A stretch of 64,000 nt of DNA from Patulibacter sp. SYSU D01012 (lineage in GTDB: Bacteria > Actinomycetota > Thermoleophilia > Solirubrobacterales > Solirubrobacteraceae). Position numbers and translations under genes: made by a program. Positions 1 through 7,518 of the stretch are shown here, in pieces (positions within the stretch are counted from its first letter, which is position 1; the number at the start of each line of letters is the position of its first letter). The stretch lies in assembly GCF_017916475.1 (NCBI RefSeq), contig NZ_JAFMTB010000001.1, positions 1,702,043 through 1,766,042 of the forward strand, given 5' to 3'. The notes under the pieces were generated by a model. The model was not told the DNA's origin and did not search any database. It worked only from the letters and a program-made list of their open reading frames with translations.

Positions 1-164
1 GGCGCGCGCGCGGCGAGCACCTGCAGCGGCTCCATCCGCCGCTCGCCGACGAGCGCCCCGCAGGCCAGGCAGTAGCGCTGGCCGGCAACGGTCGGGGCGG
101 AGCAGGCGCGGCAGGGCCCGACGGGCTCGTCGGCGGGGGCGTCCCCGGGCAGGTCGTGCGGCAT
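1..164 (-). CDS. zinc-ribbon protein, N-terminal fragment (runs off the left edge)
   Basis: Read on the minus strand from an ATG at 164, the frame stays open to the window edge (54 residues visible). It contains two CxxC knuckles (CRAC and CLAC, about residues 19-22 and 33-36), the second inside the string GQRYCLACGA. This is a small zinc ribbon of the kind found at the N-terminus of many actinobacterial membrane or regulatory proteins. The same knuckle with nearly the same flanks (DQRYCLSCGA) occurs in the gene at 4942, so the two are probably paralogues. The gene is divergent from pstS. The rest of the protein lies outside the window, so no function is proposed. Confidence 0.6.
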   Translation of the reverse strand, partial: MPHDLPGDAPADEPVGPCRACSAPTVAGQRYCLACGALVGERRMEPLQVLAARA

Positions 165-290
165 CGCGCGGACCGTCCCACGCCCACGGACGGCGGGGGT
201 GAACGACGCGTCAACGTCGTGTACGTCATCCGTTGAGCCGACAGCAGCGCGCACGCGGGTTTTCGACAGCTCCACGCGCGCAATGGCGCC

Positions 291-323
291 GTTTACGTCG
301 ATGCCACCGGATGTTCACAGGTG
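291..323 (+). promoter_or_regulatory. candidate PHO box upstream of pstS
   Basis: Three consecutive 11-bp units begin at 291 (GTTTACGTCGA), 302 (TGCCACCGGAT) and 313 (GTTCACAGGTG). Units 1 and 3 match the GTTCAC core known for PhoP-binding direct repeats in Streptomyces, with the same 11-bp periodicity; unit 2 is degenerate. The position, about 110 bp before pstS, is plausible for activation under phosphate limitation. The assignment is inference from motif and context. Confidence 0.4.
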
Positions 324-433
324 GGCGGCCGGCGGCGCGCATCATGGTCGCCCGACGCGGACCCCTGGGGGGTCCGCACCGTCGCCCGCTCGCGGACGAC
401 GTGCCTCATCAACCGCTTCCAGGAGCCCCCGCC

Positions 434-1270
434 ATGCGCCTTCCCGCCACGCTCTCGCGCGCCGTCGCGACCACCAGCCTCGTCGCCGCGATCGCGGTGC
501 CGGCCGTCGCCGCCGCGCCGGCGTCCGCCGCCAAGCAGACGATCACGATGAGCGGCTCGACGTCGATCTACCCGCTCGCCAACGCGCTGCAGAAGAAGTA
601 CTCGGCCATCAACAAGAACGTCTCCTTCCGCGTCGCCCAGGGCGGCTCGGACAAGGGCATCACGGACGTCTCGAAGGGCCGCGTCACCATCGGCAACTCC
701 TCGCGCGACCCGCGCCCGAACGTCGACCCGAAGGGCCTGAGCTTCTACCGCATCGCCTACGACGCGGTCTGCCTGATCACGAACCCGGCGAACCCGATCG
801 CCAACGGCCTGACGCAGAAGCAGGTGGCCGACATCTTCTCGGGCAAGATCCGCTCCTGGTCCGACGTGCCCGGCGCCAAGCAGACGGGCACGATCAACCT
901 GCAGGCCCGCAACGAGGCCTCGGGTACGCTCGACGCCTTCGAGAACCTCTTCATGGGCGGCGCCTCGCTCTCGTCGACCGCCGCGCGGCAGGCCTCCAAC
1001 GGCCTGATCCAGGCCGCCGTCAAGCGCGACCCGGGCGCCATCGGCTTCGTGTCGATCGAGTTCCTCGCCGGCGTCCACGCCGTCAACTACCAGGGCGTCG
1101 CCTGCACCGTCGCCAACGCGAAGTCGAAGGCGTACAAGGGCACCCGCTCGTTCTGGATGGTCACGAAGGGCGCCGCCAAGGGCGAGACCGCGCGCTTCAT
1201 CAACTGGGTCCGCACGTCCGACGCCGCGCGGAAGATCCTGATCAAGCAGAACGCCGTCCCGCAGAGCTAG
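434..1270 (+). CDS. pstS: phosphate ABC transporter, substrate-binding protein PstS
   Basis: 278 residues. It captures phosphate outside the membrane and delivers it to the PstCA channel. Residues 1 to about 33 are a classical signal peptide ending in APASAA. There is no lipobox cysteine, so the mature protein is probably not lipid-anchored in the usual way. The mature N-terminus carries SGSTSIYPLA, the phosphate-binding loop of this family, and QGGSDKGI follows further in. The ATG at 434 has AGGAG nine bases upstream, and longer in-frame starts would bury the signal peptide. It is first in a tight pst operon, 36 bp ahead of pstC. Confidence 0.93.
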   Translation: MRLPATLSRAVATTSLVAAIAVPAVAAAPASAAKQTITMSGSTSIYPLANALQKKYSAINKNVSFRVAQGGSDKGITDVSKGRVTIGNSSRDPRPNVDPKGLSFYRIAYDAVCLITNPANPIANGLTQKQVADIFSGKIRSWSDVPGAKQTGTINLQARNEASGTLDAFENLFMGGASLSSTAARQASNGLIQAAVKRDPGAIGFVSIEFLAGVHAVNYQGVACTVANAKSKAYKGTRSFWMVTKGAAKGETARFINWVRTSDAARKILIKQNAVPQS

Positions 1271-1306
1271 CGCGACGCCCCGTCCGCGCCCGACCCAGGA
1301 CCCCGC

Positions 1307-2287
1307 GTGCTCCGGAGCCTCCGCCGGCCGCTGACGGACCGACGCGCCGAGCGCCTGCTCGGCGCGTCCGCCGTCGCGGTCGTCCTCGTCATCGTCGCGA
1401 TGGTGGCGTTCATCGCCGTCGAGGCGTGGCCGTCGTTCCGGCACAACGGCCTCGCGTGGTTCGGGTCGGGGGGCGACGTCGACGCCGAGATGGGGGCGAT
1501 GGTCAACGCCGGCAGCGACGCCCCCGCGGACGCCTACCGGCTGCGCGCCTGGCCGCTGGTCTACGCGACCGCGCTCACCACCGTCCTCGCGGTCGCGATC
1601 GGGGTGGTCACCGCGGTGCTCACGGCGATCTTCATCGTCGAGCTGGCGCCGCCGAAGGTGCGCGCCGTCGTGGTGCCGATGATCCGCCTGCTGGCCGCCG
1701 TCCCGTCCGTCATCTACGGCCTCGTCGGCATCCTCGTCCTCGTCCCGTTCGTCAACGACCACCTGATCTCGGAGGGGCAGCGCGAGTCCGTCGCCCAGGT
1801 CATCCAGCTCAGCGGCCCGGGCCTGCTGGTCTCCGTCCTGATCCTGACGCTGATGATCACCCCGATCATGGTCGCGCTGATCGTCGACGCGCTCGGGGCG
1901 GTGCCGCGCGGCTGGCGCGAGGGCGCCCTGGCGCTCGGCGTCACGCGCTGGCGGGCCGTCATGTCCGTCTCCGTCCGCGCGATCCGTCCCGCGATCGTGG
2001 CCGCGGCGGTCCTCGCCAGCGCCCGCGCGCTGGGCGAGGCGATCATGCTCTCGATGGTCTCCGGCTCGAAGGGCTTCGCGCCCCAGCCGTGGGACGGCCT
2101 GATCTTCCTCTTCGAGCCGCTGCGGCCGCTCGCGGCGACGATCGCCGAGCAGGCCGAGGGCATCCAGGCGCCGGCGCTGCGCGCGTCGATCTACGCGATG
2201 GCGCTCGTCCTGCTGCTCTCGTCGCTGATGCTCTCGGTCGGCGGCTCGATCGTGAAGCGCTCGCTGCGCCTGGGGTCGGCCCGATGA
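1307..2287 (+). CDS. pstC: phosphate ABC transporter permease PstC
   Basis: 326 residues, a multi-pass inner-membrane subunit of the Pst phosphate importer. The first membrane segment is at about residues 20-42. An extracytoplasmic insert follows, then the five-helix ABC permease core. The EAA-type coupling loop (EGALALGVTRW) lies at about residues 204-214 and would contact PstB. The GTG start at 1307 has AGGA upstream. The last base pairs overlap the pstA start (ATGA), indicating translational coupling. Confidence 0.92.
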   Translation: MLRSLRRPLTDRRAERLLGASAVAVVLVIVAMVAFIAVEAWPSFRHNGLAWFGSGGDVDAEMGAMVNAGSDAPADAYRLRAWPLVYATALTTVLAVAIGVVTAVLTAIFIVELAPPKVRAVVVPMIRLLAAVPSVIYGLVGILVLVPFVNDHLISEGQRESVAQVIQLSGPGLLVSVLILTLMITPIMVALIVDALGAVPRGWREGALALGVTRWRAVMSVSVRAIRPAIVAAAVLASARALGEAIMLSMVSGSKGFAPQPWDGLIFLFEPLRPLAATIAEQAEGIQAPALRASIYAMALVLLLSSLMLSVGGSIVKRSLRLGSAR

Positions 2288-3315
2288 GCGTCACCGTCCC
2301 CGGGCCGGCGACCACCCCGCCGCCCCCCGCGCCGACGGGCGCGCCCGGCGGCGGCGCCCGCCCGCCCCGCACCCGCCGCGAGCGGATCCTGGGCGAGCTG
2401 CGCCTGTGGCGCCCGCTCGACCTGCTCGGCCTGGCCGCCGCGTGGACCGTCGGGATCCTGCTCGCGCTCGTCGCCGCCGCCCTCGTCCTCTACATGGGCT
2501 GGCGCGGCCTGCAGTACCTCTCGTGGGAGCTGCTCGTGTCGCGGCCGCAGGCCAGCCCCGACCAGACCGGCAGCGGGGGCATCCTCGACCCGATCGTCGG
2601 CACGCTGCTGATCATCGTCATCGGCACGCTGTTCGCGCTGCCCCTCGCGGTCGGCGCCGCGCTGTGGATCGTCGAGTACGGCAAGCCGCGCTGGCTCGCG
2701 CGGGTCGTCGAGTCCGCGATCGAGGTCATCGCCGGCGCGCCGTCCATCGCCATCGCGATCTTCGGCCTGGCGTTCTTCCAGTTGCCGCTCATGTCGTGGG
2801 CGTCGTTCTCCGCGGCCGACGGCGGCGGCGTCTTCGGACGCTCGTTCATCGCCGCGGGCAGCGTCATGTCGCTCATCGCGCTGCCGTCGATCTTCGCGAC
2901 GACCCGCGAGGCGCTCCTGTCGGTCCCCCGCCACGTGCGCGAGGCGAGCTACGGCCTGGGGAAGACGCGGTGGGCGACCATCCGCCGCGTCCTGCTGCCC
3001 ACCGTGCGCCCCGACATCGCGACCGGCACGGCCCTCGGCATGGGCCGCATCGCCGGCGACACCGCGATCATCGTCCTGCTCCTCGGCGCGACCCTGCAGA
3101 TGCAGGCCGGCTCGGACATCCCGGGCATCGGCACCCTCCAGGGCACCGGGTCGACGCTGACGAGCTACGTCTACAACAACTCGCCGACGGGTGAGGGCAA
3201 CGCGCCGGAGAAGGCCTACGCGGCCGCCTTCGTGCTGATGCTGCTCATCATCGGCCTGAACCTGCTCGTGTCGGCCATCGGCCGCCGCCGCGCGGGCTCC
3301 GAGCTCCCGAGGTGA
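2284..3315 (+). CDS. pstA: phosphate ABC transporter permease PstA
   Basis: 343 residues, the partner permease of PstC. A proline/glycine-rich cytoplasmic N-terminus of about 35 residues precedes the first membrane helix (about residues 45-70). The EAA loop is visible as [14 protein letters not shown]. The ATG at 2284 overlaps the pstC stop and the gene's own stop overlaps the pstB start, so the three are coupled. The Pro-rich leader is longer than in typical PstA. Confidence 0.92.
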   Translation: MSVTVPGPATTPPPPAPTGAPGGGARPPRTRRERILGELRLWRPLDLLGLAAAWTVGILLALVAAALVLYMGWRGLQYLSWELLVSRPQASPDQTGSGGILDPIVGTLLIIVIGTLFALPLAVGAALWIVEYGKPRWLARVVESAIEVIAGAPSIAIAIFGLAFFQLPLMSWASFSAADGGGVFGRSFIAAGSVMSLIALPSIFATTREALLSVPRHVREASYGLGKTRWATIRRVLLPTVRPDIATGTALGMGRIAGDTAIIVLLLGATLQMQAGSDIPGIGTLQGTGSTLTSYVYNNSPTGEGNAPEKAYAAAFVLMLLIIGLNLLVSAIGRRRAGSELPR

Positions 3316-4199
3316 CCATGGAGTCCTTCCCGCCGCCCGTCCGCCGCATCGAGGCGGAGCGCACGCCCAACGTCGTCGATCCGGCGACGCGCGCCGTGAT
3401 CCCCGAGCCGATCGCGCGGGCCGTGCAGCCGTCGTTCGGGCCCGAGCGCCTGCGCATCGACGAGGTGTCGATCACGTACGGCGGCGCGCCGAAGCCCGCC
3501 GTCAACGCGGTCACCCTGCCCGTGCGCCAGGGCGAGGTGCTGGCGCTCATCGGCCCGTCCGGCTGCGGCAAGACGACGCTGCTGCGGTCGCTCAACCGGC
3601 TGGTCGAGCTGACGCCCGGCGCCCGCCGCGACGGGCGCATCCTGCTGGACGGGGAGGACGTCGACCGGCTCGAGATCACCCGCCTGCGCCGCCGGGTGTC
3701 GATGGTCTTCCAGCAGCCCAACCCGTTCCCGATGTCGATCTTCGACAACGTCGCCTACGCGATCCGCGAGCAGGCGATGCGCCGGCCGGGCAAGGCCGTG
3801 CTGATGCCGCGCGTGGAGAAGGCGCTGCGCCGCGCGGGCCTGTGGGACGAGGTCAAGGACGACCTGGGCCGGCCCGCCCTGCGCCTGTCCGGCGGCCAGC
3901 AGCAGCGCCTGTGCATCGCCCGCGCCCTGGCCGTCGAGCCCGACGTGCTGCTGATGGACGAGCCGTGCTCGGCGCTCGACCCGATCTCGACCGGCGTCAT
4001 CGAGGACCTGATCCACGAGCTGCGCCAGGGCCTGGCGATCGTGATCGTCACGCACAACCTGGCGCAGGCCCGCCGCGTCGGCGACCACGTCGCGTTCATG
4101 TACCTGGGCGACCTGGTCGAGTACGGCCCCGCCGTCGAGGTCTTCGAGCGGCCCCGCGCCCCGCGCACGCGCGAGTACGTGCAGGGGGCGTTCGGGTGA
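3312..4199 (+). CDS. pstB: phosphate ABC transporter ATP-binding protein PstB
   Basis: 295 residues. It energises phosphate import by ATP hydrolysis on the cytoplasmic face. Walker A is GPSGCGKTT (residues 81-89), the ABC signature is LSGGQQQR (about 193), Walker B is [10 protein letters not shown], and the switch histidine sits in VTHN. A 45-residue N-terminal extension precedes the usual PstB start. Translation could begin at GTG 3312 (overlapping the pstA stop) or at ATG 3318; the overlap favours GTG. No phoU follows, unlike many pst operons. Confidence 0.93.
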   Translation: MTMESFPPPVRRIEAERTPNVVDPATRAVIPEPIARAVQPSFGPERLRIDEVSITYGGAPKPAVNAVTLPVRQGEVLALIGPSGCGKTTLLRSLNRLVELTPGARRDGRILLDGEDVDRLEITRLRRRVSMVFQQPNPFPMSIFDNVAYAIREQAMRRPGKAVLMPRVEKALRRAGLWDEVKDDLGRPALRLSGGQQQRLCIARALAVEPDVLLMDEPCSALDPISTGVIEDLIHELRQGLAIVIVTHNLAQARRVGDHVAFMYLGDLVEYGPAVEVFERPRAPRTREYVQGAFG

Positions 4200-4945
4200 G
4201 CCACGCGGTCACCCGCACCGCGCTGCTCGCCGGCACCCTCGCCGCCGGCCTGGCGGCCTCCGGCTGCCAGACGACGCAGGACAAGAGCGCCGCGATCGCC
4301 GCGAAGGCCGCGAAGGCGGAGGCGCCCGGCGCCATCGCCCTGGGCCGCCCGGACGCCGGCGTCACGGTCCGCTCCCAGACGCTCGTGCGCGGGAAGGACC
4401 GCAGCGCGATCGTCGTCGAGGTGCAGAACCGCGGCCGGCGCACGCTGCGCGGCGTGCCGATCGGCGTCACCACCCTCGCTCCGGGCCAGAAGCCGCTGAC
4501 GAACGCGATGGAGGGCAACGACCCGCTGCTGCTGCGGGTGCCCGAGCTGGCGCCCGGCGCGACGGTCGCGTGGGTCAACGCCGACCTGCCGGCGCTGCCG
4601 GCGGCCGGCACCGCCCGCGTGCGGGTCGGCCGGGCCGCGTCCCGCGCCCGCACCCCGGGGCCGCGCCTGCGCGTGATCTCCGTCGCCCGCACCGGTGACG
4701 ACGGCCACGGCGGGATCGCCCTCGCCGGCGCCGTCCGCAACCTCGGCAGGCGCACCCTCCACGACGTCCCCGTCTACGTCGTCGCGCGCCGCGCCGGCAA
4801 GCCGGTGGCGGCCGCCTCCAGCCGCATCGCCGAGCTGAAGCCCGGCGCCCGCGCCCCCTTCGAGGCCGTCCTCGCCGGGGACGGCCGGTCCGGCGACCTG
4901 TCCGCCGTCGCCCTTCCTCCCTCCAGCACCGCGAGCACCCGATGA
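4196..4945 (+). CDS. lipoprotein with two repeated beta-sandwich-like units
   Basis: 249 residues, unrecognised at family level. A signal peptide ends in the lipobox LAASGC (Cys24), so it should be anchored to the outer face of the membrane. The body holds two similar units, visible as [16 protein letters not shown] and [16 protein letters not shown], each followed by a LAPGAT or LKPGAR turn. This resembles CARDB- or FxLYD-type adhesion/ligand modules, but that is inference. The GTG overlaps the pstB stop, so it is translationally coupled to the phosphate transporter. It may be an accessory of phosphate uptake. The stop overlaps the next start. Confidence 0.75.
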   Translation: MSHAVTRTALLAGTLAAGLAASGCQTTQDKSAAIAAKAAKAEAPGAIALGRPDAGVTVRSQTLVRGKDRSAIVVEVQNRGRRTLRGVPIGVTTLAPGQKPLTNAMEGNDPLLLRVPELAPGATVAWVNADLPALPAAGTARVRVGRAASRARTPGPRLRVISVARTGDDGHGGIALAGAVRNLGRRTLHDVPVYVVARRAGKPVAAASSRIAELKPGARAPFEAVLAGDGRSGDLSAVALPPSSTASTR

Positions 4946-5586
4946 GCACGAGTCCGTTCCTGCCGGCCGACGACCCGCGGGCGGGCCGCTGCGCCGCCTG
5001 CGGCGTCCCGATGGCCGCCGACCAGCGCTACTGCCTGTCCTGCGGCGCCCGCCGCGACGGGGCCCGGCTGCCGTTCCAGGACGCCCTGGTCCCGGTGCCC
5101 GCGCCCGGCCCGGCCGTGCCGGCCGTCCCGCCGGCGCTCTGGTACCCGCCGCAGAGCAGCGGCGTGAACACCACCACGATCCTGGCCGCCCTGGCGTGCG
5201 TCCTCGTCGCCTTCGGGGTGGGACTGCTCGTCGGCGGCGACGGGGACGGCGACCGGCCCGTCGTCGTCGGCGCGGCGCCGGCCGCCGCCGCGCCCGCCGC
5301 GGCCGCGCCCGCCGCGACCACGACCGAGGACGCCGCCGCGACCGAGGACGACGCCGACGACGACGCCGGGAAGGACGACGCCAAGGCGGACGAGTCGACG
5401 ATCCCCGACACGCCCCTGTCGAGCGAGGACGAGAAGGACGCCGAGGAGGTCTCGAAGATCCCGGCGAAGGTCCCGAAGGCCGAGAAGGTGGACGACAGCG
5501 TCGCCAAGAAGCTGACCAGCAAGGACCCGGACGAGGCCCGCGAGGCCTCCCAGGCCTTGCCCGACGTCGTCTCGACGGGGGAGTAG
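4942..5586 (+). CDS. zinc-ribbon single-pass membrane protein with acidic tail
   Basis: 214 residues. The N-terminal zinc ribbon uses Cys17, Cys20, Cys31 and Cys34 (CAAC and CLSC). A Pro-rich linker leads to one membrane helix at about 78-97. The rest is Ala-rich and then strongly charged (Asp, Glu and Lys runs, residues 110-200), probably disordered. It overlaps the lipoprotein gene by four bases and is followed two bases later by another zinc-ribbon gene. Function unknown; the topology suggests a cytoplasmic metal-binding head and an external acidic tail, or the reverse. Confidence 0.7.
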   Translation: MSTSPFLPADDPRAGRCAACGVPMAADQRYCLSCGARRDGARLPFQDALVPVPAPGPAVPAVPPALWYPPQSSGVNTTTILAALACVLVAFGVGLLVGGDGDGDRPVVVGAAPAAAAPAAAAPAATTTEDAAATEDDADDDAGKDDAKADESTIPDTPLSSEDEKDAEEVSKIPAKVPKAEKVDDSVAKKLTSKDPDEAREASQALPDVVSTGE

Positions 5587-5588
5587 TC

Positions 5589-6020
5589 GTGGCGATCGCC
5601 GACCGCGCCCCGTGGCGCCGGCGCGCCGAGGCCGCGCCGCTCCCGACGATGACGCCGCAGCGGGCCGCCCTCGAGGAGGAGCGCCGCCGGCTGGCCGAGC
5701 AGGTCGCCGAGCGCACCTGGGACCTGGGCGGGCTCGTCTACGAGATGGCCGTCCGCGACCACTTCCGCGTCGACGTCCTCTCCCGCCGCGCCGCCGAGCT
5801 GCAGCGCCTGGACGCCCAGCTGAGCGAGGTCGAGCGGCTCGTCGCCGACCACGAGGGCATCGCGGGGCACTGCCGCTTCTGCGGCTCGCCCCACGGCCGC
5901 TCCGCCGAGTACTGCTGGAGCTGCGGCGAGCGCCTGATCGCCCGCGGCGTGCCGACGACGATCGAGGGCTCGGCGACCGTCCGCCACCCGGACCCGGCCG
6001 ACGGGCATCCCGTAGCCTGA
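5589..6020 (+). CDS. coiled-coil zinc-ribbon protein
   Basis: 143 residues, GTG start two bases after the previous stop. Residues 24-90 form a predicted coiled coil rich in Glu, Arg and Leu. A zinc ribbon at Cys95, Cys98, Cys109 and Cys112 follows. No membrane segment is visible. It is the third zinc-ribbon gene within 6 kb and the last gene of the pst-linked unit. The promoter hexamer for holA lies inside its last codons. Function unknown. Confidence 0.65.
   Translation: MAIADRAPWRRRAEAAPLPTMTPQRAALEEERRRLAEQVAERTWDLGGLVYEMAVRDHFRVDVLSRRAAELQRLDAQLSEVERLVADHEGIAGHCRFCGSPHGRSAEYCWSCGERLIARGVPTTIEGSATVRHPDPADGHPVA
6013..6018 (+). promoter_or_regulatory. -10 element for holA (leaderless type)
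   Basis: TAGCCT ends six bases before the GTG of holA and lies inside the last codons of the preceding gene. There is no purine-rich ribosome site. Spacing matches the leaderless pattern seen repeatedly in this window. Confidence 0.45.
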
Positions 6021-6024
6021 CCGG

Positions 6025-7005
6025 GTGCCCGTCTGGCTCCCCGCCTACCTGATCCACGGCGACGACCACGACCGGGTCGGCGAGCGCCGCTCGCGGATGA
6101 AGGCGACGGCCGAGGTCGAGGTGGGGCCCGAGGGGATCGAGCACCTCGACGGCGACGCCGCCACGCCGGACGCCGTCGCCGCGACGCTGTCGGCGATGAC
6201 GCTCGGCATCGGCCGGCGCTTCGTCATCGTCGAGGGCGTCGAGCGCTGGAAGGACGCCGAGGTGGCGCCCGAGCTCGTCGGCGTCGTCCGCGCGATCGAC
6301 GCCGCCACGACGACCGTCGCGTTCGTCGCGATGGAGGACAAGCGGCTGCAGGCCCCCGCCGCGCTCGTCGCGGCCGTCGAGAAGGTCGGCGGCGCGCTCG
6401 TCAAGGAGGAGGCGCTGAAGGCCCGCGACCTGCCGCGGTGGGCGAAGGAGCGCGCCGGGCAGCTGGGGATCGAGCTGGACGGCGCGGCCGCGCAGGCGCT
6501 CGTCTCGCACGTCGGCGAGCGCCGGGTGCGCCTGGAGCGCGAGCTGGAGAAGCTGGCGCTCGAGCACGGCGAGGGCGCGCGGCTGTCGACCGCCGACGTC
6601 GAGGGCGCGGTCTCCGACGGCGCCGAGCAGCAGGTGTGGGGGCTGGTCGACGCGATCGTCGGCGGCGACCGCACCGGCGCGGTCGAGGCGTACCTGACGC
6701 TGCGGGCGCAGGGCGAGTCGCTGCCGCGGCTGACCGGGCTGCTGCAGTCCCGGATGCGCACGGCGCTCGAGATCGCGCGGCGGCTCGACGCGGGGGAGGA
6801 CCGGGGGTCGATCGCGAAGACGGTCCGGATGCCGCCGTGGCAGCTGGACCGCCGGATCGCCGAGGCGCGCGACGCCGGCGTCGGCGCGCTGGCCACGGCG
6901 GTCGACCGGATCGCGCGCCTGGAGCTGGCGGCGCGCGGCGACTCCACGCTGGATCCCGACACGGAGGCGATCCGCACGATCGGGGCCGTGACCGCGCGGC
7001 GCTGA
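6025..7005 (+). CDS. holA: DNA polymerase III delta subunit
   Basis: 326 residues, the clamp-loader subunit that opens the sliding clamp. The opening PVWLPAYLIHGDD matches the strand that starts the family's AAA+-like domain. The middle contains the three-helix lid (AKERAGQLGIELDG...). The C-terminal collar begins near VWGLVDAIVGGD, a pattern characteristic of HolA (VFxLVDAIxxGD). Length is normal. The GTG start has a TAGCCT hexamer six bases upstream. It converges on rpsT, which often lies beside holA in actinobacteria. Confidence 0.9.
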   Translation: MPVWLPAYLIHGDDHDRVGERRSRMKATAEVEVGPEGIEHLDGDAATPDAVAATLSAMTLGIGRRFVIVEGVERWKDAEVAPELVGVVRAIDAATTTVAFVAMEDKRLQAPAALVAAVEKVGGALVKEEALKARDLPRWAKERAGQLGIELDGAAAQALVSHVGERRVRLERELEKLALEHGEGARLSTADVEGAVSDGAEQQVWGLVDAIVGGDRTGAVEAYLTLRAQGESLPRLTGLLQSRMRTALEIARRLDAGEDRGSIAKTVRMPPWQLDRRIAEARDAGVGALATAVDRIARLELAARGDSTLDPDTEAIRTIGAVTARR

Positions 7006-7083
7006 GGGCGGCGTCCGGACGGGCACGGCCGCGCGGGGCGGACGGCGGCGAGCGGCGGCCGCCCGCGGCGCCGGAACGACGAA

Positions 7084-7106
7084 GCGGCCCGCCGATGGCG
7101 GGCCGC
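7084..7106. terminator. bidirectional hairpin terminator between holA and rpsT
   Basis: Perfect 10-bp stem (GCGGCCCGCC with GGCGGGCCGC) and a 3-base loop between two convergent genes. T-rich bases follow on the minus side only weakly (TTCGTC). A second, weaker dyad (GGGCGAGC/GCTCGCCC) follows at about 7120-7140. Confidence 0.65.
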
Positions 7107-7155
7107 GTTCAGGCTCGGGCGGGGCGAGCGGGGCTCGCCCGGAAGAGGGGTGGGG

Positions 7156-7419
7156 CTAGGAGGCCTTGGCGACGAGACGCGCCGCGCGGGCCTTCTTGCG
7201 GGCGCCCGTGTTGCGGTGCAGGGCGCCGGACTTCACGGCCTTGTCGACCAGCGAGGTGAACTTCGTGTGCGCGGCGGCGATGCCGTCCGCGTCGCCGGCC
7301 TCGACGGCCGCCTGCAGGTGACGGAGCTGCGTCTTGATGGCCGACGTGTGGCGCCGGTTCTCCAGGCGCTCGCGCTCGGACCGGAGGATGCGCTTCTTCT
7401 GAGATGCAATGTTTGCCAT
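7156..7419 (-). CDS. rpsT: 30S ribosomal protein S20
   Basis: 87 residues. It binds 16S rRNA in the small subunit. The start MANIASQKKRILRSERER is diagnostic for bacterial S20, and the protein is lysine/arginine-rich and helical throughout, with the conserved core SAIKTQLRHL. Length is normal. The ATG at 7419 has no strong ribosome site. A TACCAT hexamer 13 bases upstream would give a very short leader. It is divergent from murJ. Confidence 0.96.
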   Translation of the reverse strand: MANIASQKKRILRSERERLENRRHTSAIKTQLRHLQAAVEAGDADGIAAAHTKFTSLVDKAVKSGALHRNTGARKKARAARLVAKAS

Positions 7420-7432
7420 GAGCCGACGAGGG

Positions 7433-7438
7433 ATGGTA
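7433..7438 (-). promoter_or_regulatory. -10 element for rpsT
   Basis: TACCAT on the minus strand, 13 bases before the ATG. Transcription starting about seven bases downstream would leave a leader of roughly six bases. Confidence 0.4.
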
Positions 7439-7503
7439 GCGCCCCTGCGCCGCCGCGTGCGCTGCGGTCCGTGGGCGCGCCGGGTCGCGACGGCCCCACG
7501 GCG

Positions 7504-7509
7504 TAGGAT
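7504..7509 (+). promoter_or_regulatory. -10 element for murJ (leaderless type)
   Basis: TAGGAT ends nine bases before the GTG of murJ, back to back with the rpsT promoter on the other strand. Confidence 0.5.
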
Positions 7510-7518
7510 GCCGCACCG

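Noticed and set aside
199-3315. Single 1038-residue open frame covering pstS, pstC and pstA
   Set aside because: Only its last part (pstA from 2284) is real; the rest is an out-of-frame Arg-rich reading of pstS and pstC, usual in very GC-rich DNA.
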